NCBI RefSeq assembly: GCF_946848805.1
Contig: NZ_CAMPFU010000002.1
Span: 967,369-1,031,368, forward strand
DNA from: Deinococcus sp. Marseille-Q6407
Lineage (GTDB): Bacteria > Deinococcota > Deinococci > Deinococcales > Deinococcaceae
Reading direction: 5' to 3'
DNA: 64,000 nt
The notes under the pieces: model-generated
Told to the model about the DNA's origin: nothing
The model's database searches: none
Seen by the model: only the letters and a program-made list of their open reading frames with translations
Program-made: the position numbers and the translations under genes
Part shown: piece after piece, positions 56,356 to 64,000 of the stretch
Layout of the letters: each line of letters starts with the position of its first letter
Position numbering within the stretch: the first letter of the stretch is position 1

Positions 56356-57231
56356 ATGAGAGACATGACCAACGATGCGACAAGGGCACTGGTACTGAGC
56401 GGCGGCGGCCTGACTGGCATTGCCTGGGGCGCGGGCCTGCTGACTGGCCTGGCCCGACAGGGGCTGAACCTGAGCGACGCCGGCGAGCGCCCGGACCTCA
56501 CCATCGGGACCTCGGCAGGGGCGTCGGTGGGCACGCAGCTGCTTTCGGAGCAGGAACCTGAAGCCCTGCTGGAGCATCAGCTGCAGCTGCCGGCCACGCC
56601 GCGCCAGCCTGCCGTGCCCGGCGCCGGGCTGGACTTTGCCCGGGCGTTTCAGGCGCTGGTGCGCGAGGCCGGCCCCGACCCGCTGAATATTCGCCGCCGC
56701 ATCGGTCAGTGGGCGCTGGAACGCGGCCTGGAACCGGAAACCGAAGCGCAGCTCAGCGCCCGCTTTGACCTACCGGTGAGCGAGTGGCCGCAGGGCCAGT
56801 TGCAGCTGACCGCGGTTGACGCCGAAAGTGGTGAGGCCCGCGTCTTTACCCGCGACTCGGGCGTGCCGCTGCTTCAGGCGGTGGCGGCCAGCTGCGCGGT
56901 GCCGGGGGTCTGGGCGCCGGTCGCCATTCAGGGCCGGCGCTATATGGACGGCGGCGTGCGCTCGGGCGCCAACGCCGATCTGGCCGCCGGAGCCGGCCGG
57001 GTGCTGGTGGTGGCGCTGATGCCGCTGGGCAACCTGCCCTCTCTGCAGGCCGAAGTGCAGGCCCTGGAAGCCGGCGGCGCAGCGGTGCGGGTGGTGGCTC
57101 CGGATCAGGCCTCGGCCGAGGCTATTGGGCCTGACCTGCTCTCGGCGGCCACCCGCACCGCCACCGCTCGGGCGGGTGCCGCACAGGGCGAACGCCTGGC
57201 TGCCGAACTGGGCGAGTTCTGGTCAGCCTGA
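56356..57231 (+). CDS. Patatin-like phospholipase
   Basis: Patatin-type enzymes release fatty acids from lipids with a Ser-Asp dyad. The 291 residues show the oxyanion glycine stretch LVLSGGGLTGIAWGAGLLTG, the nucleophile motif GTSAGAS, and the second motif MDGGVRSGANADLA with the catalytic aspartate (DGG). There is no signal peptide, so it is probably cytosolic. AGGAAGAGG precedes the ATG. It lies 90 bases before the secreted carboxylesterase gene, but separate ribosome sites suggest independent translation. Confidence 0.9.
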   Translation: MRDMTNDATRALVLSGGGLTGIAWGAGLLTGLARQGLNLSDAGERPDLTIGTSAGASVGTQLLSEQEPEALLEHQLQLPATPRQPAVPGAGLDFARAFQALVREAGPDPLNIRRRIGQWALERGLEPETEAQLSARFDLPVSEWPQGQLQLTAVDAESGEARVFTRDSGVPLLQAVAASCAVPGVWAPVAIQGRRYMDGGVRSGANADLAAGAGRVLVVALMPLGNLPSLQAEVQALEAGGAAVRVVAPDQASAEAIGPDLLSAATRTATARAGAAQGERLAAELGEFWSA

Positions 57232-57320
57232 CTCAGCCCTCTCTCCTCTCTTTCTTCCCTTTCCATCTGCCGCTTTCTTCGCTCGTCCCTTTCCCTTTTC
57301 CCCCCTTTCTGGAGGACCCT

Positions 57321-59042
57321 ATGAAACGACTTGCCCTGCTGTCTGCCGCCACCGCCCTGCTCTCGCTGGGAGCCGCCACCGCCCAGAGTGGCACTGCTCA
57401 GAGTGGTGCTGTTCAGAGTGGTGCTGTTCAGCCTGCGATGTCTCCGGCGACATCCCAGGACACGGTCCGGCAGAATGCCGCTGCGGCCCAGGGCGGCGCG
57501 CCCCAGAGTGCTGCGGCCCGCCCAACCCCGGACCCGGCCACCCGCGTTGACGCTCCGGCCGGCCCGGTGACCGGCTTCACACAGAGCGGCGTGCAGCGCT
57601 GGATGGGCCTGCCCTACGCGCAGCCGCCGGTGGGCGAGCAACGCTGGCGGGCCCCGAAAGCGCTGCCCCGCTGGGAGGAAAACCGGGTCGCCACGGCTGC
57701 GGGCCCGGCCTGCCTCCAGACGGTGTCTTATCCCGGACAGCCTGAACGCACCCGCGGCGCCGAGGATTGCCTGACGCTGAACGTGTATGCCCCTGCAGGC
57801 ACGGCGCAGGCTGCCCGCCCGCTGCCGGTCATGGTCTGGATTCACGGCGGCAGCTATCAGAACGGCGCAGGCAGCGACTATGACCTCAGCCGACTGGCAC
57901 GTGAGCAGAATGTGGTGGCGGTCAGCCTGAACTACCGCTTGGGCGCTCTGGGCTTCCTGGCCGCCGAAAGCCTGAATGACGGCAGTGGCCGCGTAGGCAA
58001 CTATGGTCTGCTGGACCAGCAACTGGCGCTGAAGTGGGTGCGGCAGAACATCGCCGCATTTGGTGGAGACGCCCGCAACGTGACTGTCTTTGGCGAGTCG
58101 GCCGGCGGCATGAGCATCTGCCAGCAGCTGGTGGCTCCAGAAGCGCGTGGCCTCTTCGACAAGGCCATCATCCAGAGCGGCCCCTGCACTGCGCAGGGCA
58201 TCACGGTGTCCCGCACCGAGGCAGTGGCCAACAGCCAGCGGGTGACCCAGGCCCTGGGCTGTGACGTCAACGACGCCGCCTGCCTGCGGGCCCTGCCGGC
58301 CGAGCGGCTGGCCCGCGCCCAGCCGGAGGGCCTGCTGCCAGGTCTGGTGCCCTTCCCCCCGCTGTTTGGCGACGCCACCCTGCCACGCGACCCGGCCCGG
58401 GTTTTTGCGGCCGGTGAGCAGCAGCGGGTGCCGGTCCTGATCGGCAGCAACCTGGACGAAGCCCGCATCTTCGCCGCCCTGGTGGGGGACCCCCGCCGCG
58501 ACCTTTCCTCCCGTGAGTACCTGGGGCTCAACCTGGCACTGAACCGGGGCCGCGCGCTGCGGGTGCTGAGTAGTTATCCGGTGGGCGCCTCCGGCACCCG
58601 CACGCTGTCTGCAGCGGCAGCGGCCACCGATAGCGTGTTCGCCTGCCCCACCAACGATCTGGCCCGTGACCTCAGCGCCGGCGCGCCCGTCTACGCTTAC
58701 GAATTCCGCGACCGCAGCGCACCGATCAGTGTGCCCACCACCGCCGGAATTCCCAGCTACGGGGCCTACCACGCCGCCGAACTGCCCAGCATCTTTGACG
58801 CTCCGGCCAGCCTGGGCGACCCGGCCAAATTTACGCCGCAGCAGGCCCAGCAGGCCCTCGCCATGCGCACCTACTGGGCCAACTTCGCCAAGACAGGCAA
58901 CCCCAACGGCGCCGGCCTGCCGCAGTGGCCCGGCCTGAAACGCAGTGGCGCTCCGGTCGCCACCTTCCAGCCACAGGGCGTGGACACGACCGACGATTTC
59001 CGCAGCCTGCACCGCTGCGACACGGTCTGGCAGGACCTGTAA
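57321..59042 (+). CDS. Exported type B carboxylesterase
   Basis: Type B carboxylesterases hydrolyse ester bonds of diverse substrates. The 573 residues have a signal peptide (RLALLSAATALLSLGAATAQ) and a Gln/Ser/Gly/Ala-rich linker containing a 15-bp tandem repeat. The hydrolase domain begins near residue 80 (FTQSGVQRWMGLPYAQPPVG). Catalytic elements are EDCLTLNVYAP, GGSYQNGAGSDYD (oxyanion), nucleophile S260 in FGESAGGMS, and a YHAAELP-type histidine region late in the protein. The stop codon TAA overlaps the ATG of the following monooxygenase gene. Confidence 0.92.
   Translation: MKRLALLSAATALLSLGAATAQSGTAQSGAVQSGAVQPAMSPATSQDTVRQNAAAAQGGAPQSAAARPTPDPATRVDAPAGPVTGFTQSGVQRWMGLPYAQPPVGEQRWRAPKALPRWEENRVATAAGPACLQTVSYPGQPERTRGAEDCLTLNVYAPAGTAQAARPLPVMVWIHGGSYQNGAGSDYDLSRLAREQNVVAVSLNYRLGALGFLAAESLNDGSGRVGNYGLLDQQLALKWVRQNIAAFGGDARNVTVFGESAGGMSICQQLVAPEARGLFDKAIIQSGPCTAQGITVSRTEAVANSQRVTQALGCDVNDAACLRALPAERLARAQPEGLLPGLVPFPPLFGDATLPRDPARVFAAGEQQRVPVLIGSNLDEARIFAALVGDPRRDLSSREYLGLNLALNRGRALRVLSSYPVGASGTRTLSAAAAATDSVFACPTNDLARDLSAGAPVYAYEFRDRSAPISVPTTAGIPSYGAYHAAELPSIFDAPASLGDPAKFTPQQAQQALAMRTYWANFAKTGNPNGAGLPQWPGLKRSGAPVATFQPQGVDTTDDFRSLHRCDTVWQDL
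57384..57428 (+). repeat. 15-bp tandem repeat in the carboxylesterase linker
   Basis: Three consecutive 15-base units start at 57384, 57399 and 57414 and encode QSGTA, QSGAV, QSGAV. The last two are identical at DNA level, so copy number may vary between strains. Confidence 0.85.
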
Positions 59043-59359
59043 TGATTGCCGTTGCCAACCGCATTCCGGTCAACCCCGAGCACGCCGGGGCATTCGAGGA
59101 GCGCTTTCTGAACCGCCCCGGTCAGGTGGAAGAGCGGCCTGGGTTCCTCGCCACCCATCTGCTGCGCCCCACCGCGCCGGGCCAGCCCTATACCGTGCTG
59201 ACCTACTGGGAAAGCCGCGAGGCGTTCGAAGCGTGGCGGCAGAGCCCCAGCTTCAAAGAAGGTCACAAGGGCGGGCGTACCCTGCCGGAAGGCACCCTGG
59301 CCGGCCGCAACGAACTGGAAATCTGGGAAGTGTTCGGCCGCAGCGGCAACCTGCTTTAA
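59042..59359 (+). CDS. Antibiotic-biosynthesis-monooxygenase (ABM) domain protein, haem-degradation-like
   Basis: ABM-fold proteins include haem-degrading IsdG and small quinol monooxygenases. The 105 residues show IAVANRIPVNPEHAGAFEER, FLNRPGQVEERPGFLATHLL, and the strand/helix YTVLTYWESREAFEAWRQSP followed by SFKEGH, close to the HmoB/IsdG pattern. No flavin or haem cysteine motif is present. The start codon overlaps the esterase stop by one base (TAATG), indicating translational coupling. Confidence 0.82.
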   Translation: MIAVANRIPVNPEHAGAFEERFLNRPGQVEERPGFLATHLLRPTAPGQPYTVLTYWESREAFEAWRQSPSFKEGHKGGRTLPEGTLAGRNELEIWEVFGRSGNLL

Positions 59360-59381
59360 CGATTCTTCCGCCCACACGAAA

Positions 59382-59424
59382 AGCCGGCAGAATTCCGGGC
59401 CAGCCCGGCCCTGCCGGTTTCTTC
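59382..59424 (+). terminator. Terminator after the esterase-ABM unit
   Basis: CCGGCAG and CTGCCGG enclose a second stem GGGCC/GGCCC and are followed by TTTCTTCT. Confidence 0.65.
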
Positions 59425-59436
59425 TCCCTGACCCGC

Positions 59437-59448
59437 TAGGCTGGGGCC
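59437..59448 (+). promoter_or_regulatory. Leaderless-type promoter of the peroxiredoxin gene
   Basis: TAGGCT at 59437-59442 is six bases before the ATG at 59449. Confidence 0.6.
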
Positions 59449-59919
59449 ATGAAACCTCAGACCGGCCAGCCGGCCCCCGATTTCAGCGGCGTCAGCGACG
59501 ACGGCCAGACGGTGACGCTGCACGACCTGCGCGGGCGGTGGGTGGTGCTGTACTTCTATCCCAAGGCCAACAGCTACGGCTGCTCGATCGAGGCCCAGAA
59601 ATTCGAGCAGTTCCTGCCGCAGTTCACGGCGCTGAATGCCCAGGTCATTGGCATCAGCACCGACGCCCCCAGCGGGCAGGCCGCTTTCCGCGAGAAATGC
59701 GGGCTGTCCTATCCCCTGCTGCCCGACGCCGACAAGACCATCTGCCGGGCTTATGGCGTGCTGGGCGGCCTGACCGGCCTGCTCGGGGTGGCCGGCCGCG
59801 CTTCGTTCGTGATTGATCCTCAGGGCATTCTGGTCTTCCAGAAACACGACATGAACCACACTATTCACGTAGGCGCGGCTCTGGAGGCCATCCGGGAGCG
59901 GCAGAGCGAGAGCAAATGA
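59449..59919 (+). CDS. Peroxiredoxin, BCP/PrxQ type
   Basis: This thiol peroxidase reduces hydroperoxides. The 156 residues show FSGVSDDGQTVTLHDLRGRW, VVLYFYPKANSYGCSIEAQK with the peroxidatic C45 and the conserved Pro/Thr region altered (NSYGCS rather than NTPGCT). The C84 in REKCGLSYPLL is a possible resolving cysteine, and FVIDPQGIL the closing strand. The changed active-site loop may reduce or retune activity, but all structural elements are there. Confidence 0.9.
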   Translation: MKPQTGQPAPDFSGVSDDGQTVTLHDLRGRWVVLYFYPKANSYGCSIEAQKFEQFLPQFTALNAQVIGISTDAPSGQAAFREKCGLSYPLLPDADKTICRAYGVLGGLTGLLGVAGRASFVIDPQGILVFQKHDMNHTIHVGAALEAIRERQSESK

Positions 59920-60033
59920 CAGACTCTCGGAAGCTTCGTAGCGCAGTCTAAGCATCTCACAAGTAAAAAACCTTGTATTTTAACCCTTATTTCATAACAT
60001 GCTTCTCAATCTTAAAAAGCGCTAATTTAGCTT

Positions 60034-61543
60034 ATGTTCAAAAAAACAAGTCTGTTGCTGGCCTTTATGAGCTTTGCTTTGCTGACCCAGGCTCGGGCTG
60101 CTACCGATGGTGGGGCTCAGCCAGTGACGGCTCCAGCAGCTGCACCTGCCGCTGTGACTTCCGGTCAGCCAGCGCAGTCTGCAGCCAACGAACGGCCGCA
60201 ACGTACGCCTCAGCAGGGCACGGTCCAGACGCGGCTCCGTGCGCCGGCGCCGGCTTTTGATCCCAGAGTCATGCAGCTGGCCGCCGCTCCTCAGGCAGGC
60301 CGGATTGAACAGGATATTCGCACTCTGGTCGGCTTTGGCACCCGCCACACCATGTCGGATACGGCCTCAGAGACGCAGGGCATAGGTGCCGCCACCCGCT
60401 GGATGAAAGGCGAATTCGAGAAAATCAGCCAGCAGTGTGGGGGCTGCCTTGAAATTTACGAGCAGCGGACGCTGGTGCCGGCCGGCAGCGAGCGGATTGA
60501 CCGCGACACTTATGTCACCAACGTTTATGCCGTGCTGCGCGGCACCGATCGGCCCAACGACTATGTCATCATGTCCGGCGATATCGATAGCCGGGTCTCG
60601 GACGTGATGAACTCCACCTTGGTCAGCCCCGGCGCCAATGACAATGCCAGCGGCCTGTCGGGCACCATTGAGGCGGCAAGGGTCCTCAGCCAGTACCGTT
60701 TTGCCAACTCCATTCTCTTTGCAGGACTGAGCGGTGAAGAACAGAACCTTTACGGGGGCACCTTCCTGGCCAAGAAAGCCAAGGAAGAAGGCTGGAATAT
60801 CATCGGTGTGCTGAACAACGACATGATCGGCAACATTGAAGGCGTCAACGGCGTCATTGACAACCAGAGCTTCCGGATCTTCTCGGAGCCTTACTTTCAG
60901 GGCGCCGATGAGCAGACAGACGCTACAGCGGCGGCGCTTTTATGGCGGCGAGGTGGACGGTCCCAGCCGGCAGCTGGCCCGCTACATCCACCGCACCGCC
61001 CAGACTTATCTGCCGCAGCTGAACCCCATGCTGGTCTACCGCCTGGACCGTTTCGGACGCGGCGGGCATCACACTCCTTTCAACGACGCTGGCTTTCCCG
61101 CCGTGCGCGTGATGGAAACCAACGAGAACTACAACCGTCAGCACCAGGACATCCGCACCGAGAATGGGATCCAGTACGGTGACGTGATTGAAGGCGTGAA
61201 TTTCGATTACGCGGCCCGCCTGACCGGCGCCAACGTGGCGGCGCTGGCCTCGCTGGGCTGGGCGCCCCCGGCACCGACCGAGGTGGCCCTAGGCGGCGGT
61301 GTGCAGCCAGCTGTCAAACTGCGCTGGAAACCCACTCCCAGCCGTAACCTGCTGGGCCACAAGATCTACTACCGCCTGACCACCGAGCCGCAGTGGAGCC
61401 ACTCGGTCTGGGTGCCGGCCGGCACCAACGAATACACCATGACCGGCCTGGTGGTGGACAACTACTACTTCGGCGTGGCCGCCGTGGGTCGGGACGGCAA
61501 CGAGAGCCTGGTGCAGTTCCCCAGCAGCGTATTCCGCGACTGA
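60034..61543 (+). pseudogene. M28-family exported aminopeptidase, frameshifted and with a mutated zinc ligand
   Basis: The gene opens with a signal peptide (KTSLLLAFMSFALLTQARAA). It then has an M28 zinc aminopeptidase domain: SPGANDNASGLSGTIEAARV and ILFAGLSGEEQNLYGGTFLA with the catalytic EE pair. The frame is lost at the GCG run 60928-60937. The C-terminal part continues in the +1 frame (RRRFYGGEVDGPSRQLARYI, ending in a fibronectin III-like segment up to 61543). One extra G restores the frame when removed. The zinc motif that should read MSGHIDSRV is MSGDIDSRV (D183, codon GAT), a loss of a metal-binding histidine. Two independent lesions argue for a dead gene. Confidence 0.75.
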
Positions 61544-61559
61544 TATGAAATGACCTCAG

Positions 61560-61814
61560 AAGGGGCTGCCCGGCGAAAGCTCTCGCCGGTAGGGACGCCC
61601 ATGATCTCTGTTACTCGCGCCGCCGATTCCAGCAGGCGGGGTTTATCGCCGACCGGCTGCACCCGGTCCCCGACCAGCAGGCCACCAGGCAGCACTTCCA
61701 GATGGATAAGGTCCGCGTTCTGGACCGCAACGCAAAGCCCCGCAGCGCCTCGCTGAAGCCTCAATACCAGATGTAGTAGGTGTCGGTGACATAGGTCAGC
61801 TTGGTTTTGGTCAT
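61560..61814 (-). pseudogene. DsbA-family thiol oxidoreductase remnant with the CxxC active site erased
   Basis: Reading on the minus strand from the ATG at 61814, MTKTKLTYVTDTY is the start of a DsbA/FrnE-like protein. The CxxC site then reads YIWY and is followed directly by TGA. Codon 14 is TAC (expected TGC), codon 17 TAT (expected TGT) and codon 18 TGA (expected an aromatic such as TGG), all explicable as G-to-A changes. GFSEALRGF follows, and in a shifted frame VQNADLIHLEVLPGGLLVGD and RVQPVGDKP continue. The C-terminal half is missing. Confidence 0.72.
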
Positions 61815-61865
61815 GAAAGGATTGTGGCATGCCAGGCGAATACCGCGTAGGATTGCGGCCTCAGG

Positions 61866-62873
61866 TTAGTGACACTGCTCCATCAACCACGCACGCGCCG
61901 CTTCCGGCGCTGCTTGGGGATCGGTGGGCTGCTGCGGCTCAAGCACATTGCCGTACACCTTGCCCGCAGCGTCCGTGTCCAGTGCCACGGTCACCAGCAT
62001 TTCCGTGCCACCATACAGCTTACGAACCTGATTGGCCGACGACAGCCCGGCACTGGGCGCACCGAATGTGCGAGTGTTGCTGCGCCCATAAAACGCCAGC
62101 AGCGCGACCTCACCAGAAGATGCCGTCCGCCCATCCTGAAGCACAGCAATCGGCCCAGTGACCTCTTGGTAGTGCGGCGTTTTGAACGTTGAGCTGCCGC
62201 CGAGTTGCACTGCGCCGTCTTGAAGAGACAGCTCGGTCGCATTGCCCTGATTATCCACAAATCCACCGACGCGGCCATTGCCCAGCAGCGGGCTCAGCCC
62301 CGCCAGCATGGGTTCCATGTTGCCGCCCGTATTGTTCCGTAGATCAATGATCCAGCCGCAGCTGGTCGCAGCCTTGGCATTCACCAATCCCTGAGCCAAC
62401 GTATCCGCGTAATTTTGCAGAACCTCAACTTCATCTGCCACCACTGCGGGCACCTTCACCATAGTCATTCCACCCGAGGTTTCAAGGGCAGGACTTTGCA
62501 GCGGCCCCATGCGCTCGGAGAGGCTTTGGCCTTCATCCAGCAGTTTGGAGTGTGGGCCACCAGCTACTGCCAGCGCTTCCCGCAGCGCAGGGAAAATAGC
62601 TGCGTAGTTGGGGGCTTCCCGGGTGGCTGCAACAGCATCCGCACGTGCCTTACGCCATTTCTCGCCCGTAGCATAGTAGCCATTATTCATCATGCTCAGG
62701 GCCGTGTCCGCATAGGCTGCAGGCGTGGGCGGCACCAAATAAAGCCCAAAGCGTGGGCCGTACTGCCACAGCAGGGCCAGCCCTGCCAGAAAGCCTACCA
62801 GCAGCAGGGCCATCACCACCTTGAACAGGGCCGAGAGCCCACCACTACGTCCTTCACGTGACGCTTGTTGCAT
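61866..62873 (-). CDS. S41-family serine peptidase, membrane-anchored
   Basis: The 335 residues begin with a membrane helix (LFKVVMALLLVGFLAGLALL) that anchors the protein with its peptidase domain outside. The core shows ATSCGWIIDLRNNTGGNMEP and the serine loop LQDGRTASSGEVALLAFYGR with the nucleophile in the S41 position, then TRTFGAPSAGLSSANQ. The domain has no PDZ part, unlike CtpA. The ATG at 62873 is preferred to an earlier GTG because TAGGGT lies five bases before it. Confidence 0.82.
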   Translation of the reverse strand: MQQASREGRSGGLSALFKVVMALLLVGFLAGLALLWQYGPRFGLYLVPPTPAAYADTALSMMNNGYYATGEKWRKARADAVAATREAPNYAAIFPALREALAVAGGPHSKLLDEGQSLSERMGPLQSPALETSGGMTMVKVPAVVADEVEVLQNYADTLAQGLVNAKAATSCGWIIDLRNNTGGNMEPMLAGLSPLLGNGRVGGFVDNQGNATELSLQDGAVQLGGSSTFKTPHYQEVTGPIAVLQDGRTASSGEVALLAFYGRSNTRTFGAPSAGLSSANQVRKLYGGTEMLVTVALDTDAAGKVYGNVLEPQQPTDPQAAPEAARAWLMEQCH

Positions 62874-63236
62874 GGGCCACCCTAACACCCCATTCTCCCG
62901 TCTGTATGAACAGAATGCCGGCCAGCCACGCCGCTACGGCTGCGTTTCCTTCTCCTCGGCTTTCTCTGCTGCGGCCGCCATCAGAGCCGGTGCCACCCTC
63001 AGCACCTCTGACCGACTCCGTATCAGCAGGTGCCGAGCAGGCTACAGCTTGCCGCCTGAAAGTCCCTGTTTGCACTCGCCAGCAGCGAGGCGAGGGCATG
63101 ATGGACCCTAAAGAGCTGAGTGAAAAGGAGATACAGAACAGGATAAACCGCAGCGAGAAAAGCGTTAGCCATGTGGCTTGAGAGACCAGCGCACAAGCTT
63201 TAGCTCTCAAACTCAAGCTTTCCTTCCCAACAAATC
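62874..63236. other. Intergenic region with no convincing gene
   Basis: Open frames exist on both strands (for example one of 129 codons on the minus strand with two hydrophobic stretches), but none has a recognisable domain, a good promoter and start, and neighbour-like codon use together. Composition is mixed. The region may be remnants. Confidence 0.4.
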
Positions 63237-63449
63237 TCACCATCTACGGCGGTATCGGTCGGCTTCAGACCCAGGCTCTCGGCGAGGTGATTTGCGGAAA
63301 GCCCCCAGCTGCTCAACGCGAAGGCGGAGGCCGAGCCATTCGCCCGACGCGGCCTCGCGGCAATTCAGTTCAATCCGGCAGGCGTCTTCCGGCCGGCCTT
63401 CCAAAAGCACGACGCGGATAACGGCATCATGAAAATCAAATCGCTCCAT
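63237..63449 (-). CDS. Hypothetical protein or fragment, 70 aa
   Basis: Not recognised. The first ~50 residues (MERFDFHDAVIRVVLLEGRP then CRIELNCREAASGEW and LGLRLRVEQLGAFR) look like a genuine small beta-rich domain. The end (SPRREPGSEADRYRRRW) looks like read-through of another frame, so the gene may be truncated. It lies in a decaying region next to a transposase. Confidence 0.4.
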   Translation of the reverse strand: MERFDFHDAVIRVVLLEGRPEDACRIELNCREAASGEWLGLRLRVEQLGAFRKSPRREPGSEADRYRRRW

Positions 63450-63518
63450 GAAGGCCGCCGCAACCGCCGCCGTACTATTGATAACGGCGTAAGTATGCGC
63501 TGCTAAACTCTAGGGACC

Positions 63519-64000
63519 GTGGAATGGCAACCGAACCAATATTCTCGTGCCCAACTTGAGGAGCGGCGTCTGGCTGCTACCGAGTGGCTGCAGCAAGGCA
63601 GCCACACACACCGCGAAATTGCTGCTCACTTCGGCGTCTCCGTGCTCACGGTGACTTCTTGGAGTGCTCGGCTCAGAAAGAAGGGAAGCTTGCAAGCGAC
63701 GGTCAGCTCTGGTCGTCCTGCTCGGCTGACTGAGTCTCAGCACGACCAGCTTCGCACCCTCCTGCGGGAGGGTGCTCTGCAGCATGGGTTTCCTGACGAA
63801 ACTTGGACGACAAAACGCGTGGCAGAGCTGATCGGGCGGCACTTCGAGGTGTGGTACCACCATGATCACGTCCGTAAAATCCTACGAAAGTTGGGGTTCA
63901 GCCCACAGATGCCAGATGGGCGGGCTGCTGAGCGGAACGAACTTCGGATTGCATCCTGGCGGGAACAGGTGCTCCCGGAGTTGGAAAAAAAAGGTCGCTG
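63519..64000 (+). CDS. IS630-family-like transposase, N-terminal part, runs off the right edge
   Basis: From the GTG at 63519, about 160 residues are visible. AATEWLQQGSHTHREIAAHF is an HTH domain, then SVLTVTSWSARLRKKGSLQ and a second winged-helix region TWTTKRVAELIGRHFEVWYH followed by HDHVRKILRKLGFSPQMPDG. This double-HTH arrangement is typical of the IS630 family, whose DDE domain would lie beyond the window. The frame is open to the edge. The left end of the element was not identified. Confidence 0.75.
   Translation, partial: MEWQPNQYSRAQLEERRLAATEWLQQGSHTHREIAAHFGVSVLTVTSWSARLRKKGSLQATVSSGRPARLTESQHDQLRTLLREGALQHGFPDETWTTKRVAELIGRHFEVWYHHDHVRKILRKLGFSPQMPDGRAAERNELRIASWREQVLPELEKKGR

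Noticed and set aside
60928..60940. Programmed ribosomal frameshift in the M28 gene
   Set aside because: No slippery heptamer plus stimulatory structure was seen, and a zinc ligand is also mutated, so decay or a read error is simpler.
62854..63243. 129-codon minus-strand frame with two hydrophobic stretches
   Set aside because: It overlaps the S41 gene start and promoter, has no domain and no good start signal.

Overview
The window is a high-GC bacterial chromosome segment that most resembles Deinococcus. The signs are protein sequences of Deinococcus type (MqnP-like prenyltransferase, OpcA, RicT, SpoVS, stand-alone GlyQS), a glyQS T-box leader, and about thirty start codons lying only 5-9 bases downstream of a TANNNT hexamer, most often TAGACT, TACACT or TATGCT. 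That layout is the leaderless-mRNA promoter known from Deinococcus. No species is assigned.

Layout. 1-3.3 kb: 5' part of lepA, a GNAT acetyltransferase gene split by a complete IS4-type element, and an exported RidA protein. 3.4-5 kb: tRNA-Leu, a RicT/PSP1 protein and a minus-strand cluster tRNA-Pro, tRNA-Gly, tRNA-Arg. 5-10 kb: a UbiA/MqnP prenyltransferase, an AT-rich island, a degenerate cyclase-fold protein, an OmpR-type response regulator with its kinase, and argR with a candidate ARG box. 10-20.8 kb: coaBC, ftsH, metY, ilvE, a NUDIX/IMPACT pair, an exported hydrolase and mnmE. 20.9-28.9 kb: tRNA-Ala, an ABC-2 exporter, a divergent TetR/SRPBCC pair with a striking operator, and a large U32 protein. 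29-37.5 kb: a CZB-domain protein, an MFS transporter, two rhodanese genes (one fused to MIP18), a Zn-peptidase, SpoVS, a deletion scar joining a P450 to a class V aminotransferase, and a dNTPase. 37.5-44.4 kb: T-box and glyQS, envelope proteins, and an etfB-etfA-phospholipase A2 operon. 44.4-48.4 kb: the oxidative pentose phosphate operon gnd-zwf-opcA. 48.4-53.3 kb: membrane proteins, rnhA, a TrmB regulator, tRNA-Ala, a NERD protein and tRNA-Met. 53.4-60 kb: a DUF1989/YqcI pair, an ene-reductase, a patatin, a type B carboxylesterase, an ABM monooxygenase and a peroxiredoxin. 60-64 kb: a decaying region with a frameshifted M28 peptidase, a dsbA-like pseudogene, an S41 peptidase and the start of an IS630-type transposase.

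Most of the content is core metabolism and housekeeping. The unusual parts are the three-site operator around 25.65 kb, the histone H1-like tail on glucose-6-phosphate dehydrogenase, the rhodanese-MIP18 fusion, the DUF1989/YqcI pair, and several precise gene-decay scars. No CRISPR array, prophage or obvious defence island is visible.
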